Shown here one piece after another: positions 44,573-53,668 of a DNA stretch of 64,000 nucleotides. The DNA comes from an uncultured Bacteroidales bacterium (lineage in GTDB: Bacteria; Bacteroidota; Bacteroidia; Bacteroidales; UBA932). Position 1 is the stretch's first letter. The number at the start of each line of letters is the position of its first letter. Location of the stretch: the NCBI GenBank assembly GCA_934691625.1, contig CAKUTA010000001.1, positions 372,001-436,000 of the forward strand, given 5' to 3'. A program made the translations under genes and the position numbers. Below the pieces are notes generated by a model. It was given only the letters and a program-made list of their open reading frames with translations. It did not search any database and was not told the DNA's origin.

Positions 44573-46465
44573 ATGGGAAAAATCATTGGAATCGACTTGG
44601 GTACAACCAACAGCTGCGTTGCAGTAATGGAAGGTAACCAGCCTACAGTCATAATCAACAACGAAGGTCAGAGGACAACCCCTTCAGTAGTAGCATTCAC
44701 TGATGGTGGGGAAAGGAAGGTCGGCAGCCCGGCAAAACGTCAGGCTATAACCAACCCGAAGAACACGGTGTTCTCTATCAAGAGATTCATGGGTGAGACC
44801 TATGATCAGGTGACAAAAGAAATTGAAAGAGTTCCTTATTCAGTAGTAAGGGGCGAGAACAATACTCCACGTGTCGATATTGAGGGACGTCAGTATTCAC
44901 CGCAGGAAATTTCTGCAATGATTCTTCAGAAAATGAAGAAGACAGCAGAGGATTATTTGAGGCAGCCTGTTACTGAGGCCGTCATTACAGTTCCTGCATA
45001 TTTCTCTGATTCTCAGCGTCAGGCTACGAAGGAGGCCGGCAAGATTGCTGGGCTTGATGTTAAACGTATCATCAACGAGCCTACGGCAGCAGCTCTTGCT
45101 TATGGGCTTGACAAGAAGAACAAGAACATGAAGGTTGCAGTGTTCGACCTTGGTGGCGGTACATTCGATATCTCTATCATGGAACTCGGTGACGGTGTGT
45201 TCGAGGTTAAATCAACTAACGGTGATACACACCTTGGCGGTGATGACTTCGATCAGAAAGTTATCGACTGGCTTGCACAGGAATTCGCAGCAGAGAACGG
45301 CGGTGCTGACCTGAAAAAGGATCCAATGGCTCTCCAGAGACTTAAGGATGCAGCAGAGAAGGCTAAGATAGAACTTTCAAACCAGACTTCCACCGAAATC
45401 AACCTGCCTTATATCATGCCTGTTGACGGTGTTCCTAAACACCTTGTAAAGACATTGACCAGGGCTAAGTTCGAGCAGCTTTGTGATGATCTCTTCCAGA
45501 GAACCATCATCCCTTGCCGTAAAGCACTTGAAGATGCTCACTTGAGCGCATCTCAGATTGATGAGGTGCTTCTCGTCGGCGGTTCAAGCCGTATCCCTAA
45601 GGTTCAGGAGATTGTCAAGGAATTCTTCGGAAAAGAGCCTAACAAGAGCGTTAATCCTGATGAGGTGGTCGCTATAGGTGCAGCTATCCAGGGAGGTGTG
45701 CTCGCCGGTGATGTAAAGGATGTCCTCCTGCTGGATGTGACTCCGCTGTCGCTTGGTATCGAGACTCTTGGTGGAGTGATGACAAAGCTTATAGCTTCCA
45801 ACACCACTATCCCTACACGTAAATCCGAGGTGTTCTCTACCGCAGTTGATAATCAGCCTTCAGTGGAGATCAAGGTTCTTCAGGGCGAGCGTCCTATGGC
45901 TAAAGACAACAAGCAGATTGGTGTATTCCATCTTGACGGAATCGCTCCTGCCCCAAGAGGAATTCCTCAGATCGAAGTTACTTTCGATATTGATGCCAAC
46001 GGTATCCTGAATGTTTCTGCAAAGGATAAGGCTACCGGCAAGGAGCAGAATATCAGGATCGAGGCTTCTTCAGGATTGAGCGAGGATGAGATCCAGAGGA
46101 TGCGTGACGAGGCCAAGGCCAATGAGGCTGCCGATAAGGCTGAAAAGGAGAGAGTTGACAAGATTAACAATGCCGATTCACTCTGCTTCCAGTCAGAAAA
46201 GAACCTCAAGGATTATGGCGACAAGATTCCAGCAGACAAGAGAGATGCTATCAATGCCGCTCTTACAAGTCTGAAAGAGGCTGTCAAGAATCAGAATGTT
46301 GCTGATATCGAGACTTACACCAAGACTCTTGAAGAAGCATGGCAGACTGCCATGGCCGGTATGGGTGGAGCCCAGGGTGGTCCTCAGGGGCCACAGGGCG
46401 GTAGCTATGGACCGCAGAACGGTCCGCAGAATGGCTCGGATAATCAGGGACCTGACGAGCAGTAG
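44573..46465 (+). CDS. dnaK: Hsp70 chaperone DnaK
   Basis: 630-residue Hsp70. The nucleotide-binding domain opens with [20 protein letters not shown]; further signatures are [20 protein letters not shown] and [20 protein letters not shown]. The substrate-binding domain follows the linker [19 protein letters not shown], and the lid ends in a glycine/proline/glutamine-rich tail. A purine-rich AGGAG lies 8 bp before the ATG, unusual for this sequence. grpE and dnaJ are not next to it. The 200-bp leader holds a small TGACA/TGTCA inverted repeat at about 44423-44435, but no CIRCE element was found. Confidence 0.97.
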   Translation: MGKIIGIDLGTTNSCVAVMEGNQPTVIINNEGQRTTPSVVAFTDGGERKVGSPAKRQAITNPKNTVFSIKRFMGETYDQVTKEIERVPYSVVRGENNTPRVDIEGRQYSPQEISAMILQKMKKTAEDYLRQPVTEAVITVPAYFSDSQRQATKEAGKIAGLDVKRIINEPTAAALAYGLDKKNKNMKVAVFDLGGGTFDISIMELGDGVFEVKSTNGDTHLGGDDFDQKVIDWLAQEFAAENGGADLKKDPMALQRLKDAAEKAKIELSNQTSTEINLPYIMPVDGVPKHLVKTLTRAKFEQLCDDLFQRTIIPCRKALEDAHLSASQIDEVLLVGGSSRIPKVQEIVKEFFGKEPNKSVNPDEVVAIGAAIQGGVLAGDVKDVLLLDVTPLSLGIETLGGVMTKLIASNTTIPTRKSEVFSTAVDNQPSVEIKVLQGERPMAKDNKQIGVFHLDGIAPAPRGIPQIEVTFDIDANGILNVSAKDKATGKEQNIRIEASSGLSEDEIQRMRDEAKANEAADKAEKERVDKINNADSLCFQSEKNLKDYGDKIPADKRDAINAALTSLKEAVKNQNVADIETYTKTLEEAWQTAMAGMGGAQGGPQGPQGGSYGPQNGPQNGSDNQGPDEQ

Positions 46466-46479
46466 TCAGATGACATAAA

Positions 46480-46521
46480 GACTCCCGACTGGTGACATGT
46501 TCACCGGCCGGGAGTCTTTTT
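46480..46521 (+). terminator. Terminator of dnaK
   Basis: GACTCCCG-A-CTGGTGA pairs with TTCACCGG-C-CGGGAGTC (46480-46516), then TTTTTG. Confidence 0.88.
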
Positions 46522-46590
46522 GTTTGTACTTATACGTATCAGGCTTGCATCAGATGATGGTGCAAGCCTGCCCGGTACCCCATATTGGGC

Positions 46591-46685
46591 GTGGAGCGTA
46601 ATTAGCTGATAGGTATGGATTTAAACGAATTTCTACTCTGCAAAATGTGGAGTAGAAATATAGTTAAGTGCTTGTAAATCATAGG
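46591..46685 (+). repeat. Family B hairpin repeat, copy B6
   Basis: Starts GTGGAGCGTAATTAGCTGAT; perfect 10-bp central hairpin ATTTCTACTC / GAGTAGAAAT (46629-46638, 46650-46659) around an 11-nt loop, as in copy B1. Confidence 0.75.
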
Positions 46686-46765
46686 AATATATTCCATGGA
46701 TAATGACAGTACCGGAGAAAGAGGACGGATTGTGCACCGGTTGAATGGCACATCTGTATCGCCGC

Positions 46766-47401
46766 CTACATCAGGAATCGGGACATATCCTCGCCACGTG
46801 CCAGGCCTTCCCTGATTGCCGTCGAGGATATATCCACTACCGGAGCATCAAGAATCTGTATATCATATAGACGCCTGTCCGAATCCTCTAATGTCAATCT
46901 GTCAGCCCCTGCGTCAGCTGAGTCAAGGACATATAACGCCGGGTGTTGCCGGCATTCATTCATCAGCCGCTTCTTTAGATCCAGGATGTCGAATCCTGTC
47001 CGGGGATATACCGCAACTCCGTATTCGGAAAGCAGGCGAGGGAAGTCGCGCCACTTGTGGATGGATGACAGGTTGTCCGCCCCTATCACCAATGTGAAAT
47101 CATTATCAGGCTCGCGTTTCTTCAGCTCGTCCAGCGTCCTTATGGTATAGTGAGGCGGCTCCATGCCAAGCTCGATGTCGTCCACCCATACATGCAGCTC
47201 AGGATGCCGCTTGACAGCCTCTACAGCAGCATTGTACCTGGCCTCGCCGGAGGCTGCGCTGATATCATCCTTAAGCGGATTTTTCGGCGACACGATAAGA
47301 TACACCCAGTCGAAATCCTTCTTCCGGGTGAGGTACTCCATTATCGCCTGGTGCCCGATATGGAGCGGATTGAAAGAACCTGAATATACAGCTATCCGCA
47401 T
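46766..47401 (-). CDS. nadD: Nicotinate-nucleotide adenylyltransferase
   Basis: 211-residue enzyme of NAD synthesis that joins ATP and nicotinate mononucleotide. The nucleotidyltransferase motif is YSGSFNPLHIGHQAIMEYL (GxFxPxHxGH), with LIVSPKNPLKD, LVIGADNLSSIHKWRDFPRL (G-x-D-x-x) and the C-terminal ISSTAIREGL (I-S-S-T-x-I-R). These fit NadD and not CoaD or NMN adenylyltransferase. It follows gmk by 30 bp and probably shares its transcript. Confidence 0.95.
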   Translation of the reverse strand: MRIAVYSGSFNPLHIGHQAIMEYLTRKKDFDWVYLIVSPKNPLKDDISAASGEARYNAAVEAVKRHPELHVWVDDIELGMEPPHYTIRTLDELKKREPDNDFTLVIGADNLSSIHKWRDFPRLLSEYGVAVYPRTGFDILDLKKRLMNECRQHPALYVLDSADAGADRLTLEDSDRRLYDIQILDAPVVDISSTAIREGLARGEDMSRFLM

Positions 47402-47431
47402 TTGGCGCCGTAGTGTTAGGTGTGTAACTTG

Positions 47432-47998
47432 TTATCTGGAAAGGAATCTGTTTACCAGCTGTTCTGCTTCTGCGTATGCTTTCTGCAGGTCGTCATTGAT
47501 CAGGATATGGTCGAACTTGTCTGCGTATGTCATTTCCTCGGCAGCCTTCGCCACTCTTCTTTCGATGGCTTCAGCACTGTCGGTGCCTCTGGATATCAGT
47601 CGCCTGCGCAGTTCTTCGACCGATGGTGCCTGGATGAATACCGAGAGCGCCTTGTCTCCGAAATAGTTCTTCAGGTTTACACCTCCCTTAACATCCACAT
47701 CGAAGATTATGACATGTCCCTTGTCCCATATCCTCTGAACCTCAGACTTGAGCGTGCCGTAGAACGAGCCAGGATAAACCTCCTCGTATTCCACGAACTT
47801 GTCTTCTGAAATCATTTTCCTGAATTCGTCGGCTGAGAAGAAATGATATTCGACTCCATCCCTTTCCGGGCCTCTAGGTGCCCTGGATGTGGCGGAGACT
47901 GAAAACTCCATTTCCGGATGAAGCTTGAGAATGTGATTTACAATGGTGCTTTTTCCGGAACCGGACGGGGCGGAGAAGATGACTACTTTATTACTCAT
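47432..47998 (-). CDS. gmk: Guanylate kinase
   Basis: 188-residue enzyme that phosphorylates GMP to GDP. P-loop FSAPSGSGKSTIVNHIL, GMP-binding FSVSATSRAPRGPERDGVEY, then VDVKGGVNLK and the lid RRLISRGTDSAEAIERRVAK, with VNRF at the end. Length and order are those of the canonical enzyme. A perfect 7-bp inverted repeat (GTTTCGC / GCGAAAC, 48016-48032) lies just upstream of its start. It leads a two-gene unit with nadD. Confidence 0.96.
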   Translation of the reverse strand: MSNKVVIFSAPSGSGKSTIVNHILKLHPEMEFSVSATSRAPRGPERDGVEYHFFSADEFRKMISEDKFVEYEEVYPGSFYGTLKSEVQRIWDKGHVIIFDVDVKGGVNLKNYFGDKALSVFIQAPSVEELRRRLISRGTDSAEAIERRVAKAAEEMTYADKFDHILINDDLQKAYAEAEQLVNRFLSR

Positions 47999-48015
47999 TT
48001 GCTTTTATCATTCAC

Positions 48016-48032
48016 GTTTCGCAATGCGAAAC
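48016..48032. other. Perfect inverted repeat in the gmk leader
   Basis: GTTTCGC-AAT-GCGAAAC; it lies 17 bp before the gmk ATG on that gene's side and could be an operator or a leader hairpin that affects translation. Confidence 0.45.
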
Positions 48033-48037
48033 TTTAG

Positions 48038-48068
48038 TTTATTATTTTCACAAAAATAACTATTTTTG
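48038..48068 (+). promoter_or_regulatory. Probable promoter of fba
   Basis: TTTA (48038-48041), 19 bp, TATTTTTG (48061-48068). The ATG is at 48232, so the transcript would have a leader of about 160 nt. A minus-strand -7 box TATTTTTG (48058-48051) for gmk lies next to it. Confidence 0.5.
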
Positions 48069-48231
48069 CACGGCTTTACGGAAAAAATATGTCAATTTGG
48101 CTGAAAAACCGTCATTGGCAGAATTATTGCACATGACAATACGGTTCCGGGAAATCGGTACTGCGGACGGAAAGTCTTTTAAGCGGATTGCTTCCGGCGG
48201 CATTGAAAATAATTTCTAATATTTAGAGAAT

Positions 48232-49233
48232 ATGGTTTCTTATAAAGAATTGGGTCTTGTAAACACCAGAGAAATGTTTGCAAAGGCTGTTAAAGGCGGA
48301 TATGCTATTCCTGCTTTTAACTTCAACAACATGGAGCAGCTCCAGGCCATTATCCAGGCTTCAGCTGAACTGAAATCACCAGTTATCCTCCAGGTTTCCA
48401 AGGGCGCTCGTAACTATGCTAACCAGACACTTCTCCGTTATATGGCAGAAGGCGCTGTGCAGTATGCGAAGGAGCTTGGCTGGGAGCATCCTCAGATCGT
48501 TCTTCACCTTGATCACGGTGACTCTTTCGAGCTCTGCAAGAGCTGCGTAGATATGGGCTTCTCTTCAGTTATGATTGATGGCTCCGCTCTTCCTTATGAG
48601 GACAACATCGCTCTTACAAAGAAAGTTGTAGAGTACGCTCATCAGTATGATGTAACAGTAGAGGCTGAACTCGGTGTCCTCGCAGGTGTCGAGGATGAGG
48701 TTGCTGCTGAAGAGTCGCACTATACAAAGCCTGAAGAGGTTATCGACTTCGCTACCCGTACAGGCTGCGATTCACTCGCTATCTCCATCGGAACATCACA
48801 TGGTGCATACAAGTTCAAACCGGAGCAGTGCACACGTGACCCTAAGACAGGCCGTCTCGTTCCACCACCACTTGCATTCGACGTCCTCCATGAGATCGAG
48901 AAAAAGCTCCCTGGATTCCCTATCGTTCTTCACGGATCATCTTCAGTTCCACAGGAGTATGTAGATATGATTAACCAGTATGGCGGAAAGCTTCCTGATG
49001 CAGTAGGTATCCCTGAGGAGCAGCTCCGTGAGGCAGCAAAGTCAGCAGTATGCAAGATCAACATCGATTCTGATTCACGTCTTGCCATGACAGCTGCCAT
49101 CCGTAAAGTATTCGTTGAGAAACCGGGCGAGTTCGACCCACGTAAGTACCTCGGACCTGCACGTGACGAGATGAAGAAGCTTTACGAGCACAAGATCAAG
49201 GACGTACTTGGTTCAGAAGGAAAAGCTGAATAA
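48232..49233 (+). CDS. fba: Class II fructose-bisphosphate aldolase
   Basis: 333-residue zinc-dependent aldolase of glycolysis and gluconeogenesis. Family features are YAIPAFNFNNMEQLQAIIQA, the zinc-binding LHLDHGDSFELCKSCVDMGF (two His and Asp), EAELGVLAGVEDEVAAEESH, LAISIGTSHGAYKF and LHGSSSVPQEYVDMI. The codon use is strongly biased (many CTT/CTC, GCT, CGT), as expected for a highly expressed gene. It is monocistronic, with promoter, long leader and terminator. Confidence 0.96.
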   Translation: MVSYKELGLVNTREMFAKAVKGGYAIPAFNFNNMEQLQAIIQASAELKSPVILQVSKGARNYANQTLLRYMAEGAVQYAKELGWEHPQIVLHLDHGDSFELCKSCVDMGFSSVMIDGSALPYEDNIALTKKVVEYAHQYDVTVEAELGVLAGVEDEVAAEESHYTKPEEVIDFATRTGCDSLAISIGTSHGAYKFKPEQCTRDPKTGRLVPPPLAFDVLHEIEKKLPGFPIVLHGSSSVPQEYVDMINQYGGKLPDAVGIPEEQLREAAKSAVCKINIDSDSRLAMTAAIRKVFVEKPGEFDPRKYLGPARDEMKKLYEHKIKDVLGSEGKAE

Positions 49234-49255
49234 TCCAGTTGAAGGATAATAACAT

Positions 49256-49293
49256 AATGCCCGACGGTCCAAATGGACTGCCGGGCATTTTTA
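49256..49293 (+). terminator. Terminator of fba
   Basis: AATGCCCG-A-CGGTCC pairs with GGACTG-CCGGGCATT (49256-49289), then TTTAT. Confidence 0.85.
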
Positions 49294-49302
49294 TGTCTTA
49301 GA

Positions 49303-49441
49303 AACCGTTTTGAAATTATTATCTGAAAGTTTGAGTGGAAAAGATTTCAGGTTCGACCGAGGGGCCGGGGAAGATAGCGGTGCCTATGAAGACTTGGGAA
49401 AGAAGATGAAGGAGTTTTATTTCAAAACAGCTTCTTATGCT
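49303..49441 (+). repeat. Family A interspersed repeat, copy A4
   Basis: Begins GAAACCGTTTTGAAATTATT, contains GAAGATAGCGGTGCCTATGA and ends AAAACAGCTTC; collinear with 5937-6100. It lies 6 bp beyond the stop of the convergent glycosyltransferase gene. A 138-codon frame over the repeat and the antisense of that gene is rejected as a gene. Confidence 0.75.
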
Positions 49442-49447
49442 GAACGG

Positions 49448-50266
49448 CTAGAAGCACCTGAAGCCGAATGCGGCTATGGTGTTCATGTAGAATTTTCTGG
49501 CAATGTAGGTGATGATGCCGGGATTATATCCGATACCTGGAACCGAGATGTTATGCTCCTTTGCAAAACCGGTGATCAGTGCCCTGGAATGCCCCAGGTC
49601 CTCTCTGCGGCGTCTCTTGCATTCTGTGTCTTCCGTCGTCAGAATGGAATCTTCATTGCATCTGTAGGTATAGGCAGTCTGCGGCACAGTGACGATCTTG
49701 TCAGCGTAGTAGAGAGCCTTGAATGAGAACGGCAGATCCTCGATTATGCGGTTGACCTCGAATTGAAGCTTATGTTCCAGCAGCATTGTCCTTCTGAAGA
49801 GATAGCGCCAGACATATCCCCACTTCCCGACCCATGTCGCAGACATCTTGTCCTTGACTGCGGAATAGACATTCTCCTTGCCGAAGATCTGGCATTTGTA
49901 TGCTTTTTTCCTGTTTATGATGCCTGAGCAGGCAACATCAGCCCCCGTACCGGACAAAGCCGTTACCATATTCAGATAGAAATCATTATTTATGGAGTCA
50001 TCTACATCCATAAAATGGATATACTCGCCAGTGGCTGCCTTCATGCCGATATTACGTGCGGCAGAGACACCCTGGTTCTTCTCCAGGACAATCAGCTTGA
50101 TAGGGTATTGCCTTGCAATTTCAGCCGCATTATCCAGATTGCCGTCTATCACGACGATGATCTCCAGATTCTTGTAGCTCTGTGCCAGCAGGTTATCAAG
50201 ACATCCTGCGATATATCTTCCCCCCTTGTAGCAGGGAACGATGACCGATACAACTGTTTCTTTCAT
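49448..50266 (-). CDS. Glycosyltransferase family 2
   Basis: 272-residue GT-A-type glycosyltransferase, last gene of the surface-glycan operon. N-terminal VVSVIVPCYKGGRYIAGCLD and EIIVVIDGNLDNAAEIARQY form the nucleotide-binding part; the metal-binding DxD is in IHFMDVDDSINNDFYL (about residue 93). The acceptor part ends with GFRCF. The donor sugar cannot be read from sequence. It is 108 bp behind the GT4 gene, a larger gap than elsewhere in the operon. Confidence 0.88.
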   Translation of the reverse strand: MKETVVSVIVPCYKGGRYIAGCLDNLLAQSYKNLEIIVVIDGNLDNAAEIARQYPIKLIVLEKNQGVSAARNIGMKAATGEYIHFMDVDDSINNDFYLNMVTALSGTGADVACSGIINRKKAYKCQIFGKENVYSAVKDKMSATWVGKWGYVWRYLFRRTMLLEHKLQFEVNRIIEDLPFSFKALYYADKIVTVPQTAYTYRCNEDSILTTEDTECKRRRREDLGHSRALITGFAKEHNISVPGIGYNPGIITYIARKFYMNTIAAFGFRCF

Positions 50267-50374
50267 GAATCCTTGACTTAATTAAGCAAGGCCAGGTTTT
50301 TTAGTACAAGCGACAAAGTTATATAAAAAAACAATATGTTGTATATGGTTCGCGTCAGATTCCTTCGCTGGCAT

Positions 50375-51472
50375 CTATGCTTTGTCTGCAAGCCCTTCAA
50401 AGAGCTCTTTCCATTGTGCCATTATATTCTCCACACTGAATCTGGCGGCAGACTCTTTTGCCCTCTTTCCGAAACTCCTTCTCTTCTGTCCGTCTCCTAT
50501 GATATCGCATAGTCTTCCGGCGAGAGCTTCAGTATCACCGGGCTTTACCAGATATCCGCTTTCTCCGTCAATGATGATTTCTGAAGGGCCGCGCGGACAA
50601 TCGTAGCTCACCATCGGAAGTCCGGTCTCAAGAGCTTCCAGCAGCACCATCGGAAATCCCTCGTATGCGGAACTCATTGCCAGGCAGGAACTTTCAAGCA
50701 TCCTGCCGCGAATGTCACTGCTGTTGCCCATAAGCTGTACTTTTCCAGTGAGCCCCTCTGCCTGGATCTGCTTCTCCAGTGCTTCCTTCTGGTGGCCGTT
50801 TCCATAGATTTCCAGTGTCCAGTCTGGATAGCGCCCTGCTACATGATTCCATGCCGTGATCAGATCTCTGAAATTCTTCTGAGGCTCCAGGCGTCCTATG
50901 GCAATGCACCTCTTTGCTGCCAGGCTGGCCGTCCTGTCCGACTTGAAAGTTACTGGATTATAGATGCTGATGACATTCGGCACCGTCTTCGTCCACTCTT
51001 TCTTGTCTGATTCTGTAAGGACAATGAACTTGTCCAGCTTTGCAGCGAGCCTTTCGACCCTATGTGTCCTGAACCGTGCGTACAGGTCGCCGAAGAACGA
51101 ACCGCCATACTTCATATAATATTTCTCATGCGAGAAATGGAATTCAGATATCTTGATGCTTCCATCATGGCAGTATGGCAGGCTGAAAGCCTCTTCCCCA
51201 CCTACGGCCACGCAGATGTCAGGACGGATCTCGCATAGAATCCTGTCTAGCCTACGTCTGAAGATATGCGGCATGAACTTTTCGCTTATGCCGGCATCAT
51301 GAAGTGTAATCTTGCCGCTCAGATAAAAATGCGGGCTACGCCCTTTCAGATCAGCTGTAATTATATGAATCTCATATCCATATACATCCGCCAGATAATT
51401 CGCCTTTATGGAAAGGACACGTTCCATGCCGCCAAAAAGATGAAGCGAGTGAATGCAGTAGGCTATTTTCAT
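50375..51472 (-). CDS. Glycosyltransferase family 4
   Basis: 365-residue GT-B-fold glycosyltransferase. The acceptor domain begins KIAYCIHSLHLFGGMERVLS (the G-G-x-E-R loop), and the donor domain contains CIAIGRLEPQKNFRDLITAW and the E-x7-E motif YEGFPMVLLEALETGLPMVS followed by PRGPSEIIIDGESGYLV. Relatives move hexoses in LPS, capsule or O-antigen building. It lies 14 bp behind licD1. Confidence 0.9.
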   Translation of the reverse strand: MKIAYCIHSLHLFGGMERVLSIKANYLADVYGYEIHIITADLKGRSPHFYLSGKITLHDAGISEKFMPHIFRRRLDRILCEIRPDICVAVGGEEAFSLPYCHDGSIKISEFHFSHEKYYMKYGGSFFGDLYARFRTHRVERLAAKLDKFIVLTESDKKEWTKTVPNVISIYNPVTFKSDRTASLAAKRCIAIGRLEPQKNFRDLITAWNHVAGRYPDWTLEIYGNGHQKEALEKQIQAEGLTGKVQLMGNSSDIRGRMLESSCLAMSSAYEGFPMVLLEALETGLPMVSYDCPRGPSEIIIDGESGYLVKPGDTEALAGRLCDIIGDGQKRRSFGKRAKESAARFSVENIMAQWKELFEGLADKA

Positions 51473-51486
51473 GCGTAAATCCTGTT

Positions 51487-52314
51487 TTACAAATGGAAGA
51501 ACTTTATATAATTCTGCTGCGGCCGCCTGTCCTTCTTGGTGGGCAGCTGCATATAATTACCATACATCCTGGTCAGTATCCTGTCATATTCCGTCCATAT
51601 ACTGAACCTGTACCCTTCGAACTCTGCCGTAGTGTATTCTTTCAGCTCATCCTCATTGAAATGCTCATCAGGATTATCCGGACAGCATATCTGGGAAAAG
51701 CTGTGGCTGCTGCAGCTGTTGCTCAGGTGTATGACCTCATTGACATAGCTTATTATGGTCTGTGGCTGGAGCTTTGCCAGCCTTGGATTGAGCGTCATGC
51801 CTACAGTTGCCCAGACTTTCCGCCACAACGAAAAATAGTCTGACTCCGTGGCGTGGAGTCTTCTCAGCTTTGAATTATATCTCATCAGTAGGGCCAGGCT
51901 TCCATGCAGGTCTGAAAACTCCTTCTTGTCGTCAGGAACCCTGTCCATCGGGAAAATGTCTATCCAGATGCCTGTCCTGATGCTGTTTCCATGCCATGGG
52001 ACATAGGAACGTGTCAATGTCCTCGTGCAGTCGCATACCCTGCCGAAAGCGATATAGCAGTCGTCTATGGTGGTGCTGTCAATGAACCTGTAATCCGGTG
52101 AGCGATATGTCTTCCGGAAACGCTCATAATCTTCCCGCGGCATCATAATGTCAATGTCATCGTCCCATGGGATGAATCCCTTATGCCTTATGGCTCCCAG
52201 CAGGGTGCCATATCCCAGTGAATAACGTATGCCGTTTTTCTCGCAGAAAGCTGCCACATCATTCAATATCCCCAGGCTGAACTGCTGCAGCTCCTTCGTG
52301 TCCAGTTCTTTCAT
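51487..52314 (-). CDS. LicD-family phosphotransferase, copy 1
   Basis: 275-residue LicD-like protein; the family transfers phosphorylcholine or related phospho-groups from CDP-activated donors to glycans. The signature is complete: YSLGYGTLLGAIRHKGFIPW then DDDIDIMMPREDYERF (the D-D-D-x-D metal site). Later blocks TGIWIDIFPMDRVPDD and a C-terminal DRILTRMYGNYMQLPTKKDR are typical. It lies 6 bp behind the cytidylyltransferase fusion, which may make its donor. Confidence 0.9.
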   Translation of the reverse strand: MKELDTKELQQFSLGILNDVAAFCEKNGIRYSLGYGTLLGAIRHKGFIPWDDDIDIMMPREDYERFRKTYRSPDYRFIDSTTIDDCYIAFGRVCDCTRTLTRSYVPWHGNSIRTGIWIDIFPMDRVPDDKKEFSDLHGSLALLMRYNSKLRRLHATESDYFSLWRKVWATVGMTLNPRLAKLQPQTIISYVNEVIHLSNSCSSHSFSQICCPDNPDEHFNEDELKEYTTAEFEGYRFSIWTEYDRILTRMYGNYMQLPTKKDRRPQQNYIKFFHL

Positions 52315-52320
52315 TGCAGT

Positions 52321-53661
52321 TTATTTCAATTTGTATAATCCTTCGCCCCTCAGATACCGCTCCTGTATGTCCGCCATTGCCACGATTTCCTTATCCGAAA
52401 GAATCCTGGAGCCTGGACCGTATGACAATACCGCATTCATGAACTCCCTGATTTCATATCGCAGTCCTTCACCCATAAATGGCAGAAAGCATTTCTTGTT
52501 CTTGTTCTGGTCCTCGAACCTTAGCTCGAAGTAGTCGGTCTTCCACCATGGCGCAGGCACATATACATATCCGCTGGTACCGGATATTATCATGTTCCCT
52601 TCTGTCTTGGCACCCAGGCCTACCTGGAAAGATGCCGTCGCCGAGTCATATCTGAACACTGCCTTAGTGTAGATGTCCACGTCGTTCCTCATCTTGGAAT
52701 AGAACTCCACACTCCGGTAGTCCAGTCCCAGAAGCTTCAGTATAGGAAGGATAGGGAAGCATGCATTCTCGTTCATGCTTCCTCCATACCGCTTTGGATC
52801 AAGCTTCTCTGAGTTCCAGTCCGTGATGGTCGTCACCGAGGCGTTTATATCCACAATATCTCCCACAGCTCCGGACTTCAGCATCGAGATGAGATGGCGG
52901 AATGCGGGGCAGTATGCGGTCTTGTGCGCGACCATGAGGACTAGTCCTTTTTCTTTTGCAAGAGCAGTAAGCTCTTCGGCCTCTGACCTGTTCAGTACGA
53001 AAGGCGTTTCGCACAGGACATGCTTTCCGGCCTCAAGGGCAGCCTTGACATATTCGTAATGTGTGTAATGCGGGGTCGCCACATATACGGCATCGCAGCT
53101 GTCAAGGAGCTCTCTATAAGTATTGGCGGCGACAAGAATCCCGTTGTCAATGCAGAATTTCCTGGCCTCTTCAATGTCAATGCTGTATGCAGCGCTGATG
53201 GAGACGCATGAGACAAAGGATGACTCCGGGACAAACCTGCGGGCAATGCTTCCTGTACCGGCAATGCCGAACTTCACGCATTTGCGGTTCCTGATGTCAG
53301 TGCTTGAGATACCCTCGGTCCTCGGAAGATATACTACATTGCAATATTCCTTCAGATAATCGAACTTTCCTTCCCAGTCAGATCCTATGGCGAAAATATC
53401 CACCCCGTACTTCTGGATATCATCGATTTTCTGCCCGCTATATTCCTCTATGATTATTTCATCGGCGTAGCCCGTAGCCTTCACCGCCTCTATGCGCTGA
53501 ACCAGGCTGTCATGGGTGTTCAGCTTCCCTCTTTCGAGGTCGAAATTGTCAGTGGTGACACCGACAATGAGATAGTCACCCAGGGCTTTAGCCCTCCTGA
53601 GGAGATTTATATGACCCTGATGGAGAAGGTCATACGTTCCGTATGTTATGACTTTGACCAT
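52321..53661 (-). CDS. Cytidylyltransferase fused to a Gfo/Idh/MocA oxidoreductase
   Basis: 446-residue fusion. Start is the ATG at 53661 (MVKVITYGTYDLLHQGHINL); 20 open codons upstream lie inside the preceding gene. Residues 1-130 are a TagD/GCT-type cytidylyltransferase with the G-T-Y-D-x-x-H-x-G-H motif, RAKALGDYLIVGVTTD and a C-terminal YLPRTEGISSTDIRN (the I-S-S-T-x-I). Residues 133-446 are a Gfo/Idh/MocA NAD(P)-dependent dehydrogenase: KFGIAGTGSIARRF (Rossmann), AVYVATPHYTHYEYVKAALE, GKHVLCETPFVLNRSEAEEL (the E-K-P-like block, here E-T-P). The dehydrogenase could oxidise an alcohol that the co-encoded transaminase then aminates. Confidence 0.88.
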   Translation of the reverse strand: MVKVITYGTYDLLHQGHINLLRRAKALGDYLIVGVTTDNFDLERGKLNTHDSLVQRIEAVKATGYADEIIIEEYSGQKIDDIQKYGVDIFAIGSDWEGKFDYLKEYCNVVYLPRTEGISSTDIRNRKCVKFGIAGTGSIARRFVPESSFVSCVSISAAYSIDIEEARKFCIDNGILVAANTYRELLDSCDAVYVATPHYTHYEYVKAALEAGKHVLCETPFVLNRSEAEELTALAKEKGLVLMVAHKTAYCPAFRHLISMLKSGAVGDIVDINASVTTITDWNSEKLDPKRYGGSMNENACFPILPILKLLGLDYRSVEFYSKMRNDVDIYTKAVFRYDSATASFQVGLGAKTEGNMIISGTSGYVYVPAPWWKTDYFELRFEDQNKNKKCFLPFMGEGLRYEIREFMNAVLSYGPGSRILSDKEIVAMADIQERYLRGEGLYKLK

Positions 53662-53668
53662 TGCCTGG

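Noticed and set aside
49310..49726. 138-codon plus-strand frame
   Set aside because: Half lies in repeat A4 and half is antisense to the glycosyltransferase gene at 49448.
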